Assembly: GCA_021772015.1 (NCBI GenBank)
Contig: JAETNS010000004.1
Span: 1-64,000, forward strand
Length of the DNA stretch: 64,000 nt
Origin: Prevotellaceae bacterium
GTDB taxonomy: Bacteria > Bacteroidota > Bacteroidia > Bacteroidales > Muribaculaceae
Direction of reading: 5' to 3'
Shown in pieces: positions 51,002 to 59,334 of this stretch. The translations under genes were made by a program, and so were the position numbers. The notes beneath the pieces were generated by a model. The model ran no database searches, was not told the DNA's origin, and saw nothing but the letters and a program-made list of their open reading frames with translations. The first letter of the stretch is position 1. Every line of letters begins with the position of its first letter.

Positions 51002-52231
51002 TCAAAGAGCCTGTAACTGATGCTCGATTATGTCCGCCAAATCAGCGGCCACCTCTTTTTTGGTCTTGAGAGGGAAAGACTGCGGTTCCGGCTCCCCCTT
51101 TGTGAACACTGTCACTTTGTTGGTGTCTGTGGCGAAACCGGCCCCTTTGTCGCGAAGCGAATTGAGGACAATCATATCGAGATTTTTGCGTTCCATTTTG
51201 TCGATGGCATTTTCCATCTCGTTGTCCGTCTCAAGCGCGAACCCGACAAGAATCTGTCCCGGCCGTTTCATCGCGCCGAGCTTACGGGCTATATCCGGAT
51301 TCTTGACCAGCCTGATTTCAGGAGGTTGATTCCCTTCGCGTTTTATTTTTGTCGGCGAAGGAGCTTCTACGGTGTAATCAGCCACAGCGGCACACATGAC
51401 GGCGATATCCGATTCAGGGAAAATACGTTCGCATGCCGCGGCCATATCCCTGCCTGATTCGACATCCACTACTTTCACGGATCTATCCGACGGAGCCACG
51501 GAGACCGGCCCGGACACCACCGTTACAGCCGCACCTCTGGAAGCGAGCTCATCAGCAATGGCATAAGCCATCTTGCCGGTGGAATAATTGGAGATGAACC
51601 TTACTGGATCAATCTTTTCCCGAGTCGGCCCGGCAGTCACGACCACCCTTTTGCCCGATAGAGGAGAAAGCGCCTCTTTGCGGCGGAAGTAATCGGCAAG
51701 CACGGCGACAATGTTTTCCGGCTCCTCCATACGGCCTTTGCCGACAAGATGCGAGGCAAGTTCTCCCGCTGCCGGTTCGATGATGATGTTGCCATATTCC
51801 CGTAATCTTCCTATGTTTGCCACAGTTGACGGATGAGCCATCATATCAAGATCCATAGCCGGAGCGACGAAGACCTGAGATTTGGCCGACAAGTAAGTCG
51901 TTACGAGCATGTTGTCAGCGATACCATTGGCCATTTTCCCTATAGTGCATGCTGTAGCGGGGGCTATCACCATCGCGTCGGCCCATAAGCCGAGATCAAC
52001 ATGACTATGCCATTCGCCTGTGTTGGCGGTGAAGAACTCACTGACCACAGGTTTTCCGCTCAGTGCCGACATTGTCACCGGAGTGATGAACTCCTTTGCG
52101 GCGGGGGTCATCACCACCTGCACCTCGGCTCCGGCTTTTACCAAAAGACGGAGAAGCATCGCCGACTTATAAGCCGCGATGCCACCCGTAATACCGAGAA
52201 TTATATGTTTACCTTGAAGATGATTATCCAT
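51002..52231 (-). CDS. coaBC: Bifunctional phosphopantothenoylcysteine decarboxylase/synthetase
   Basis: CoaBC makes 4'-phosphopantothenoylcysteine and decarboxylates it, two steps of coenzyme A synthesis. Residues 1-~180 are the FMN-dependent CoaC half: GITGGIAAYKSAMLLR (13-28), catalytic His in WHSHVDLG (~75) and APAMDLDMMAHP, where Asp replaces the usual Asn of PAMN. Residues ~190-409 are CoaB: VVVTAGPTREKIDPVRFISNYSTGKM (~198-223) and KIKRE (~290). The ATG at 52231 is chosen for the family N-terminus; the frame runs 195 bp further upstream into the exonuclease gene. Confidence 0.94.
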   Translation of the reverse strand: MDNHLQGKHIILGITGGIAAYKSAMLLRLLVKAGAEVQVVMTPAAKEFITPVTMSALSGKPVVSEFFTANTGEWHSHVDLGLWADAMVIAPATACTIGKMANGIADNMLVTTYLSAKSQVFVAPAMDLDMMAHPSTVANIGRLREYGNIIIEPAAGELASHLVGKGRMEEPENIVAVLADYFRRKEALSPLSGKRVVVTAGPTREKIDPVRFISNYSTGKMAYAIADELASRGAAVTVVSGPVSVAPSDRSVKVVDVESGRDMAAACERIFPESDIAVMCAAVADYTVEAPSPTKIKREGNQPPEIRLVKNPDIARKLGAMKRPGQILVGFALETDNEMENAIDKMERKNLDMIVLNSLRDKGAGFATDTNKVTVFTKGEPEPQSFPLKTKKEVAADLADIIEHQLQAL

Positions 52232-52256
52232 AGAGGGTATCGCCTTTTGTGTTTTT

Positions 52257-53024
52257 TCAACGTTTCTGCGCACGCAACTTGATCGCCATGAAGGCCCGCT
52301 TGGTGTTCGACGGGAAGTCTCCCTGTTGGATCCAGCTGAAATATCCGGGATCCCTGCGCAACACATCGGCAGCCAGATGACCTTTGTATTTCCCGAAATT
52401 GATGACCTCGCGGTGCTGGTCGTCATATATCAACCTGCCCATCAGATCGACATTCTTGGTCTGGGCGGAATATTCCGACAACAACGCCACGTCATTGGGA
52501 AGATCATCATACATGTCAAGCTGTGCCATCAGTACCTCATACGTGGCCCTGGTGTCCGCATTGGCCGAATGCGCTCCCTCAAGCTCCTTGCTACAATAAA
52601 ACTTGTATGCCGCCGAAAGTGTTCGCTGTTCTTTCTTGTGGAAAATCGTCTGGACATCTATGAAACGAGCCGCCGAAAAATCAAAATCAATTCCTGCGCG
52701 GGCAAACTCTTCGGCCAACAGCGGAATATCGAACCTGTTTGAATTGAATCCTGCGAGATCACAACCTGCAAAACTGTCGGCCAGCACATTCGCGATTTCA
52801 GCGAACGGCGGCTTGTCAGCCACATCCTCGTCAGTTATGTGGTGTATGGCTGTCGCCTCGGCAGGGATCGGACAACCGGGATTAACCCTGACTGTCCGTT
52901 GCATGTCGGTCCCGTCAGGCATCACTTTTATCATCGAGATCTCGACAATCCTGTCACGCAGGATATCGGTGCCGGTGGTCTCCAGATCGAAGAACATGAC
53001 CGGTTTTTCAAGCTTGAGTTTCAT
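52257..53024 (-). CDS. DEDDh 3'-5' exonuclease (DnaQ-like)
   Basis: This 255-residue exonuclease resembles the epsilon subunit of DNA polymerase III. ExoI FFDLETTGTD has D13 and E15, ExoII GFNSNRFDIPLL lies at ~93-104, and ExoIII HSANADTRATYEVL (~149-162) supplies the final H and D. A C-terminal extension (~190-255), INFGKYKGHLAADVLRRDPGYFSWI, matches a small domain found in putative quorum-sensing-regulated exonucleases. The start at 53024 is the first Met of the conserved block. The coaBC start lies 25 bp downstream. Confidence 0.88.
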   Translation of the reverse strand: MKLKLEKPVMFFDLETTGTDILRDRIVEISMIKVMPDGTDMQRTVRVNPGCPIPAEATAIHHITDEDVADKPPFAEIANVLADSFAGCDLAGFNSNRFDIPLLAEEFARAGIDFDFSAARFIDVQTIFHKKEQRTLSAAYKFYCSKELEGAHSANADTRATYEVLMAQLDMYDDLPNDVALLSEYSAQTKNVDLMGRLIYDDQHREVINFGKYKGHLAADVLRRDPGYFSWIQQGDFPSNTKRAFMAIKLRAQKR

Positions 53025-53130
53025 TATCTTAATCACACGCGCCCGATATTCGTATAACCAGGCGCGCATAATGGATTTTTATTATTCATGAAAACAAGGC
53101 AATCATACCGTAAATTGCCCGTGTCTTATT

Positions 53131-53138
53131 CAAAGGTA
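53131..53138 (-). promoter_or_regulatory. Possible promoter -7 element of the exonuclease gene
   Basis: The reverse strand reads TACCTTTG, 107 bp before the exonuclease ATG, within an imperfect palindrome (TTATTC/GAATAA, 53127-53153). The -33 TTG is missing. Confidence 0.35.
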
Positions 53139-53185
53139 GGTAACCTGAATAACGGATGCTATCATCTACCCTTTAGAAAATATTG

Positions 53186-54340
53186 TCAGAAATCCTGCAC
53201 AGTCATCGGCATGAGGATGATGACCAGCTCCGTGTTCTCTGCATTCTCCTCCGGGACGAACACTCCCGGACGTGAAGGATCAGCGAGTTTCATGAGGATA
53301 TTTTCCGTGGGCAGTGTATTGAAGATCTCGATCAGGTAGCCTGCGGAGAAACCTATGACGATGTCACGTCCCGAATAGTCACAAGGCACTTTCTCCACGG
53401 CGAATGTCGAATGGCTTGTGTCATCCACCTTTATTTCCAGCAGACCGTGAGTGAAGCGGAGTTTCATCAGACCATGAGCCGGATCAGCACACACGCTGAC
53501 ACGACGTACCGCCGTCAGTATGGACTCTCGATCAAAGGTGGCGACATATGGGTTGTCTGCCGGTATCACACGCTCATATGGGGGGAAATTCCCTTTTATC
53601 AGCCTGCAGGAAAGAGTCATCTTCTCTGTAGTGAAAGTAGCGGACTTGTCAGTCAGTACAACCTTGACATCCTCCTCTTTTGCCAAAAGCTGCTTGAGAA
53701 GTACCGCCGGTTTCAACGGGAGTATGAGTCGCCGTTCGATTCCGGGAGCGGCGGTCTTGTTCTCATATTTTACAAGTTTGCGGGTATCGGTGGCCACGAA
53801 GATTATTCCGTCAGGCTTGACATCCCAGAGAATACCCATCAGTTGGGGACGGATCTGATCGGTGGCGACCGCGAAAATAGTATTCTCTATCCCGGCCATC
53901 AACATTGACGAGGGAAGCAGCAACTCCGCGGGGGTATCACCGTCAGTGGCGGAGATTTCCGCCAACGGATCACTGCTGACAGGATACTGGTTGGCATCGA
54001 GAGCCACCAGATCGAACTTCCCGCCGGGGAAATCAATCTGCATCGCCAATGAATCGAGATCCACCGAGATCTCGACATCCACGGCGGGAAGCTCCTTGCC
54101 GATATCACAAAGTCTCTTGGCATTGGCCAGGAAGCGGCCGCTTTCATCGGCTTGGCTTACTGCCAGACGGGCTACCAGGGTGTTCTCCGTGTCGGAGGCG
54201 GTCACGGTCAGCAACTCCTTCTCGGCATCAAGCTCCAAAAGGAAATTGTCAAGCACCGTCAGTGTATTCTTGGAATTTATGGTCTTGCTGACTCCGGAAA
54301 GAGTCGAATACAAGGCCCGGCTGGATACAGTGAACTTCAT
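53186..54340 (-). CDS. dnaN: DNA polymerase III beta sliding clamp
   Basis: DnaN is the dimeric ring that holds DNA polymerase III on DNA. The 384 residues make three clamp domains: KFTVSSRALYSTLSGVSKTINSKNTLTVLDNFLLE (domain 1), ENTIFAVATDQIRPQLMGILWDV (domain 2, about residue 151), and YERVIPADNPYVATFDRESILTAVRRVSVCAD (domain 3). The C-terminus is the family's VIILMPMTVQ-type ending. dnaA is not adjacent, and no oriC-like DnaA-box cluster was recognised here. Confidence 0.95.
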   Translation of the reverse strand: MKFTVSSRALYSTLSGVSKTINSKNTLTVLDNFLLELDAEKELLTVTASDTENTLVARLAVSQADESGRFLANAKRLCDIGKELPAVDVEISVDLDSLAMQIDFPGGKFDLVALDANQYPVSSDPLAEISATDGDTPAELLLPSSMLMAGIENTIFAVATDQIRPQLMGILWDVKPDGIIFVATDTRKLVKYENKTAAPGIERRLILPLKPAVLLKQLLAKEEDVKVVLTDKSATFTTEKMTLSCRLIKGNFPPYERVIPADNPYVATFDRESILTAVRRVSVCADPAHGLMKLRFTHGLLEIKVDDTSHSTFAVEKVPCDYSGRDIVIGFSAGYLIEIFNTLPTENILMKLADPSRPGVFVPEENAENTELVIILMPMTVQDF

Positions 54341-54390
54341 TGTCGGTCTTATATATCTATGAAAAATAGAGGTATCTATGGTTTAACATG

Positions 54391-54422
54391 CAAATTTACG
54401 AATTTTCTCCCGCTTTTCCCAA
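54391..54422 (-). promoter_or_regulatory. dnaN promoter
   Basis: The reverse strand reads TTG (54422-54420), a 21-bp spacer and TAAATTTG (54398-54391), 51 bp before the dnaN ATG. Confidence 0.7.
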
Positions 54423-54495
54423 TATTTGAGATAAAAACAGGCCCGGTCAGTACGGTTGTACATCAATTTCAGTTCCAAGAGGCCCTCCACCGCTA

Positions 54496-56982
54496 TTACC
54501 GGAGGTTGACCACCGTGATTCCTGCTCCCCCGAAACGGACATCCTCGTCGGAATAAGACGCGACTCCGTGAACTGTGTCAAGGTATCGCCGTAATGCCTG
54601 GCGTAACGCCCCTGTGCCTGTCCCATGAAGTATCCTGACGGGTGACTGCTGAAATTGTATAGCATCATCCATGAAATATGTCACCGCCTGCAATGCCTCG
54701 TCGGCTCTCATCCCCCTGACATCAATCTCCGGCTTGAATGACAGCTGGCGGTCACGCAACGAGTCTGTAGTCGAGCGGCTTAGGAATGAGGAGGATTTCA
54801 CTCCCGAGACCGGTTTGCTCAATGTACGGGTAAGCCTGGCCAGTTTTACCATGGTTTTCAACATCCCGAAGGAACAGACCGCATTGTTGCCTGCGATCTC
54901 GATTATTGTCCCGACCGTTCCTCCTCCGTCAAGTTTGACGAAATCGCCGGGACGCAGCGGCTCCTGAACGTCGCGGTTTTCCTTGCGCATCCGTTGCTGT
55001 TTGGGCTTGGGAGCCTTTTTAAGCAGCGGATTCCCGGAATCATCCTTACCATCGGCAAGCCTGTCAGCAAGCTCCTTCTTTTCCATTGAAAGCTTCTCGC
55101 GGGCCACACGAGTCCGCTCCTTGTCGGCCTGTGCCTCCCGGATCTCCCTGATTGCCCTTTCGATAGACGCATTAGAGGAATCCAGTATCTTACGGGCCTC
55201 CTCGCGGGCTTCCGCGATGATTTCCCTTCTATGGGAGCGTAGGGTTTCAGCATCCTCCTCATATCCGGCAAGAGTACGCTCGAGCTGTTTCTCCTTACGT
55301 TTTATGTCAAGACGTTTGTTCTCCCAATACCTCCTGTCGCGGGCGATGTCAAGCAGGTATTTGTCGAGGTTCACATAGTCAGACCCGGCAATCTCGCGGG
55401 CGTTGTCGATCACCTCCTTGGGAAGTCCCGCCGTACGGGCGATTTCAAGAGCGAACGAGCTGCCCGGCGAGCCGATCGCCAGCTTGAAAAGCGGACGAAG
55501 CTGCTGCCGGTCATACAGCATCGAACCATTTACCAACCCGTCGGTGTCCTTTGCAAAAAGTTTGAGATTCTGGAAATGAGTAGTCACAACACCCCACATA
55601 CCCAACGAATTGAGCGATCCGAGTATAGCCTGGGCCATAGCTCCGCCAATCTGCGGTTCTGTTCCTGCCCCGAACTCATCGATCAGCATCAATGAACCCT
55701 TACGGCCATTCTTAAGGAACAGGCGCATGTTACGCAGATGTGAGGAATATGTCGAAAGGTCATCCAAGATCGACTGGTCATCCCCGATATCGATGAAGAT
55801 GTCCTCGAATATTCCCATCCTTGAGTTCTCATACACAGGAGGCAGAACCCCCGACTGCATCATGTATTGGATTATGCCTACTGTTTTCAGACAAACCGAC
55901 TTTCCGCCGGCGTTGGGGCCGGATATGACAAGGATCCGCTCTTCCGGGGTCAATCTTATGTCAAGCGGTACTACCTCCTTCCCTTTGGCCCGCAATGATG
56001 CGAGCAGCACAGGATGCACGGCATGGTACCATTCGAGTTCCGGACCGTCGGAAATCCGGGGTAACAAGCCTCCTGTCTCGAATGCATATTTTGCCTTGGC
56101 CACAACGAAATCAAACCAGCCGAGAATCCCGGTGTTTTCTTTCAATACGGGGATGAAAGGCCGCAATGAGGCCGTCAACTGCGACAGAATACGGGCGATC
56201 TCACGCTGTTCTTCAAGCTGCAATTGGCGTTGGCGGTTGTTTATCTCGACCACCTCTGCCGGTTCGATGAAATATGTCTTGCCGGATGCCGACTGGTCAT
56301 GCACAATTCCCTGGATCCGTCGCTTGTTCATTGGCGGGACCGGGATCACAAGCCGGCCGTCCCTGACTGACGGCGACGCGTCTGCCTCAAGAAGTCCTTG
56401 CTCGACCGCCCGGGCCATAACTCGTCTAAGAATGGCATTGGCAGTGCCGGAAATGCGCGACAACTCTGTCCTGATTTCAGACAACCCCGGCGACGCGTTG
56501 TCTCGGACATTGCCATATTGATCTATGACCCGGTCTATTTCCCTCATCAAAGCAGACAGGGGATCAAGCAAAATAGCTTGGGATCGTAAGATTGGATATA
56601 GAGGACTGCCCGCGCCTTCCTTTTCAAGATCTGCGGAATCAGATCCTACGGCAATGAAAAACGACACGACTTCCGACGCGGTAGCGATCGACTTCGCCAC
56701 CAACAAAAACTCCTCAGCCCGCAGAAATGAGCCTTCCGCTTTGGCGCGTGTCAACGGCTCGTTGATATCAGGGACCGCTCCGAGTGAGAATCCTGCATCA
56801 GGCGAGATCGCCCGCGACATCTCCTCGACTGCACCCAACGCCTCCGACAAGGTCGCGTGATCGGTCATGAAAGACATCGTCGCCACCTCGGCGCGACCTG
56901 CCACAGAAGTGCATAGCTCGGAAATCCGGCTCCTTACGGCATTGAAACCGGTCTTGTACTCAAAAGAATCTGGATATATCAA
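54496..56982 (-). CDS. mutS2: Endonuclease MutS2
   Basis: MutS2 is a MutS-like ATPase acting in suppression of recombination and, in some bacteria, in rescue of collided ribosomes. The 828 residues show the MutS core/lever (1-~320) and Walker A GPNAGGKS (355-362). Walker B LMLIDEFGAGTEPQIGGAMAQAIL follows, with the signature STYSSHLRNM and TTHF switch nearby. A coiled-coil insert (~530-640) and a C-terminal Smr nuclease domain (~745-828) with ILHGTGTGALRQALRRYL complete it. The ATPase is intact. It has its own promoter (57030-57060). Confidence 0.94.
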   Translation of the reverse strand: MIYPDSFEYKTGFNAVRSRISELCTSVAGRAEVATMSFMTDHATLSEALGAVEEMSRAISPDAGFSLGAVPDINEPLTRAKAEGSFLRAEEFLLVAKSIATASEVVSFFIAVGSDSADLEKEGAGSPLYPILRSQAILLDPLSALMREIDRVIDQYGNVRDNASPGLSEIRTELSRISGTANAILRRVMARAVEQGLLEADASPSVRDGRLVIPVPPMNKRRIQGIVHDQSASGKTYFIEPAEVVEINNRQRQLQLEEQREIARILSQLTASLRPFIPVLKENTGILGWFDFVVAKAKYAFETGGLLPRISDGPELEWYHAVHPVLLASLRAKGKEVVPLDIRLTPEERILVISGPNAGGKSVCLKTVGIIQYMMQSGVLPPVYENSRMGIFEDIFIDIGDDQSILDDLSTYSSHLRNMRLFLKNGRKGSLMLIDEFGAGTEPQIGGAMAQAILGSLNSLGMWGVVTTHFQNLKLFAKDTDGLVNGSMLYDRQQLRPLFKLAIGSPGSSFALEIARTAGLPKEVIDNAREIAGSDYVNLDKYLLDIARDRRYWENKRLDIKRKEKQLERTLAGYEEDAETLRSHRREIIAEAREEARKILDSSNASIERAIREIREAQADKERTRVAREKLSMEKKELADRLADGKDDSGNPLLKKAPKPKQQRMRKENRDVQEPLRPGDFVKLDGGGTVGTIIEIAGNNAVCSFGMLKTMVKLARLTRTLSKPVSGVKSSSFLSRSTTDSLRDRQLSFKPEIDVRGMRADEALQAVTYFMDDAIQFQQSPVRILHGTGTGALRQALRRYLDTVHGVASYSDEDVRFGGAGITVVNLR

Positions 56983-57029
56983 TTGGAATCGATTTTACAT
57001 TCAGGATATCAGACCTGTCGGTCGGAATG

Positions 57030-57060
57030 CAAAATTACAAAATTTACAGGAATCCACCAA
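57030..57060 (-). promoter_or_regulatory. mutS2 promoter
   Basis: The reverse strand reads TTG (57060-57058), a 20-bp spacer and TAATTTTG (57037-57030), 48 bp before the mutS2 ATG. Confidence 0.75.
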
Positions 57061-57132
57061 CCATTTACGTTTAACCATTGTTATAATATCACAAAGCAAA
57101 AAAGTCAATAACTGTTTCAAAAAGTATATATT

Positions 57133-57687
57133 ATGAAAGCCTTGTCATTAAATTTCTGGGGACAGACCAAATATTGGTGGATTGTCCTCGTTGTAGGGAT
57201 TCTGCTCGTTCTCGGTGGCTTCGCCTATTGGTTCTGGCCGGCAGCCGGGTTCGCCGTAGCTTCACAGATTTTCGGATGGCTGCTCGTGATGGCCGGTATC
57301 GTCCAGCTTTGTGTTGCCGCCGGAGTCAACCGGCCCAGAGGCTGGGGATGGTGGATATGCGGAGGTGTGATTGACATGTTTGTCGGTTTCCTGCTTGTCC
57401 GCTCGGTCATCCTGTCAGAAATCGTCTTCCCCTATTTCCTCGCCATCGTATTTATCTTCTGGGGTGTGGCCTCGATAATCGCCTCTGTGTCGACCCGGTC
57501 CAACACCTACTGGTGGATGTACCTCATCAATGGCATCCTGCTACTGATCATCGGTTTCTTCTTCCTTGAGGCCGGATGGACACAGGACATGATGATGGTA
57601 TCATTCCTTTCCGCCCTCGCTTTCATCTATTGGGGATTCACCATCGCGATGACCTCCTACGACATGAAACCGAGATTGAACGAATAA
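57133..57687 (+). CDS. HdeD-like (DUF308) membrane protein
   Basis: This 184-residue inner-membrane protein has six hydrophobic helices in three pairs (about residues 14-35, 41-63, 70-91, 95-116, 124-145 and 148-172), the HdeD/DUF308 layout. HdeD helps acid survival in E. coli; the role in Bacteroidales is unproven. It is divergent from mutS2 and ended by the hairpin at 57737-57776. No clear promoter was identified for it. Confidence 0.82.
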   Translation: MKALSLNFWGQTKYWWIVLVVGILLVLGGFAYWFWPAAGFAVASQIFGWLLVMAGIVQLCVAAGVNRPRGWGWWICGGVIDMFVGFLLVRSVILSEIVFPYFLAIVFIFWGVASIIASVSTRSNTYWWMYLINGILLLIIGFFFLEAGWTQDMMMVSFLSALAFIYWGFTIAMTSYDMKPRLNE

Positions 57688-57736
57688 TGCCGGCAACTGT
57701 CTGACGGACTCCGCAGACTTGAAGGAAAACGAACCG

Positions 57737-57776
57737 GGCCCGGAAGAAGTGGACAATACCACCCATCTTCCGGGCC
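57737..57776 (+). terminator. Terminator of the HdeD-like gene
   Basis: GGCCCGGAAGA (57737-57747) pairs with TCTTCCGGGCC (57766-57776), with an inner GTGG/CCAC pairing. No strong T tract follows. Confidence 0.65.
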
Positions 57777-57846
57777 TGCCTGCTGAAAGGGTATGACCGT
57801 CATTCCGCGGACCGGTTGTTAAAGTGTCTTTCAAATTGACCGGGAA

Positions 57847-57878
57847 TTTGTCTTCTACACAAAAAAGTCCTATCTTTG
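57847..57878 (+). promoter_or_regulatory. Promoter of the Gly/Tyr/Trp-rich protein
   Basis: TTTG (57847-57850), a 20-bp spacer and TATCTTTG (57871-57878) match the full consensus. The leader would be about 96 nt. Confidence 0.75.
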
Positions 57879-57981
57879 TGGATCATAGTCTTGCATCCAC
57901 CCTTACAAGCCGCGCTGTTGGGCAACGATTAAACTACGACGGCGTTTTCAAGTCTAAAGCACAAAGAAACTGACAATCGAT

Positions 57982-59256
57982 ATGAAAACTCTCAGACACA
58001 TATTACCGGGATTCATGTCATGCCGCATGCGGAAAGCCATGTTGCTTTCCTGTATGGTCTGCCTCTCCGGCTTGCTGGCCTCGGCCCAAGGATATTATGA
58101 CGATGATCTTTATTATGATGCCTCCAAGGCGAGGAAAGAGACTCCGAAAACGGTGAAACCGTCTCCAGTACAGGATGCCACAGGGCAACGTTATTCCGGG
58201 TCTGCCGCTACGCTGCCTGCATCCGGAATGTATTACTACGACGGGGCGGCGTATGTCCCTTGGGACAGCGTGGGGGCTTTCCGGCCTGCCGACACATATC
58301 TGCCCTCGGGAGGATCAACCCGGGACGTAGACGAATACAATCGCCGTGGCTCATATTCGGCAATGCCCGACTCGATAACTCTTCGGGAATTTGAAGAGAT
58401 GTCTGCCACCGAACACCTCGCGCGTTTCGGTGACTCCGATGTCGCCCGCCAGTCGCTGGCAGCCCAGGAGTATGGGGCATCCACTTATAACGACATCTAT
58501 AACGCCGGATACTCAACCGGATATGACGTGGGATATAACGCAAGCCCCACAACATCATTGAGTGTGAACTTCGGCGTAGGTTATCCTTACGGTTATTATA
58601 ATTCATGGGGATGGCCATATTACTCCTGGAATTATCCATACTATTGGAATTACCCCTCATGGGCATGGGGTTATCCCTCATGGGGCTGGGGATGGACATC
58701 TCCATCGTGGGCCTGGGGATGGGGTTATCCCGGATATTATCCCGGCTACTATCCGGGTTATTGGGGAGGCGGTTACTACCGTCCATCGCCATCGGCCGCC
58801 CACAGGCCGCGCTCTACCGGCTATAATTATGGAGCGGGCGGCAACCGGGGAGGACGCTATGACCATGCCACACCCGGTTCGTCTGTCCGTCCGGGCTATC
58901 GCCCCCCGGCAGCAGGCGGCACTGTGACTCCTTCCGACAATCGGGGCTACTACGGAGGCTCTTCCTCGGGCCGTAATTCCCATATGGGTACCGGTGCGGC
59001 CGGTTATCGCCCCTCCGGCGGCAATTACGGAGCAGGAAATTCCGGTTACACACGTCCTGCGGGTAATTCCAACGGATCATCAAACCGTGGAAACTTCGGC
59101 GCATCACAGTCAACCCGCAACAGCGGAAGCTATAATTCCAACCGTTCGAGCAACTATAACTCCGGCCATTCATCCGGGGGATATTCCGGCGGCGGCCGCT
59201 CCGGCGGACATTCCGGTGGAGGACGTTCAGGAGGCGGCGGACATCGAAGCCGTTGA
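57982..59256 (+). CDS. Secreted Gly/Tyr/Trp-rich low-complexity protein
   Basis: This 424-residue protein has an N-terminal signal (hydrophobic at ~18-34, cleavage near ASAQG). A moderately conserved region (residues ~36-195) includes PDSITLREFEEMSATEHLARFGDSDV. A repetitive tract of Trp, Tyr, Pro and Gly (about 200-270, repeated WGYPSWGWG and PGYYPGYY units) follows, then a Ser/Gly/Asn/Arg-rich tail to the C-terminus. Similar proteins occur in Bacteroidales upstream of FadL-like barrel genes. The composition suggests a flexible surface or adhesive role, but no function is established. The next gene is a barrel in the same direction 78 bp on. Confidence 0.75.
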   Translation: MKTLRHILPGFMSCRMRKAMLLSCMVCLSGLLASAQGYYDDDLYYDASKARKETPKTVKPSPVQDATGQRYSGSAATLPASGMYYYDGAAYVPWDSVGAFRPADTYLPSGGSTRDVDEYNRRGSYSAMPDSITLREFEEMSATEHLARFGDSDVARQSLAAQEYGASTYNDIYNAGYSTGYDVGYNASPTTSLSVNFGVGYPYGYYNSWGWPYYSWNYPYYWNYPSWAWGYPSWGWGWTSPSWAWGWGYPGYYPGYYPGYWGGGYYRPSPSAAHRPRSTGYNYGAGGNRGGRYDHATPGSSVRPGYRPPAAGGTVTPSDNRGYYGGSSSGRNSHMGTGAAGYRPSGGNYGAGNSGYTRPAGNSNGSSNRGNFGASQSTRNSGSYNSNRSSNYNSGHSSGGYSGGGRSGGHSGGGRSGGGGHRSR

Positions 59257-59334
59257 TATTCCGTAGAAATGGCCTGCCCATAAACTTGGTTCTCTCCGTA
59301 AAATAATCCTAAACACAACCAACAACGTTTCAAA

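Noticed and set aside
53025-53185. Replication origin beside dnaN
   Set aside because: No cluster of DnaA boxes or AT-rich unwinding tract was seen, and dnaA is not adjacent.
58560-59250. Repetitive DNA as a tandem repeat or CRISPR-like array
   Set aside because: The repetition is codon-level low complexity of a secreted protein, without regular spacers.
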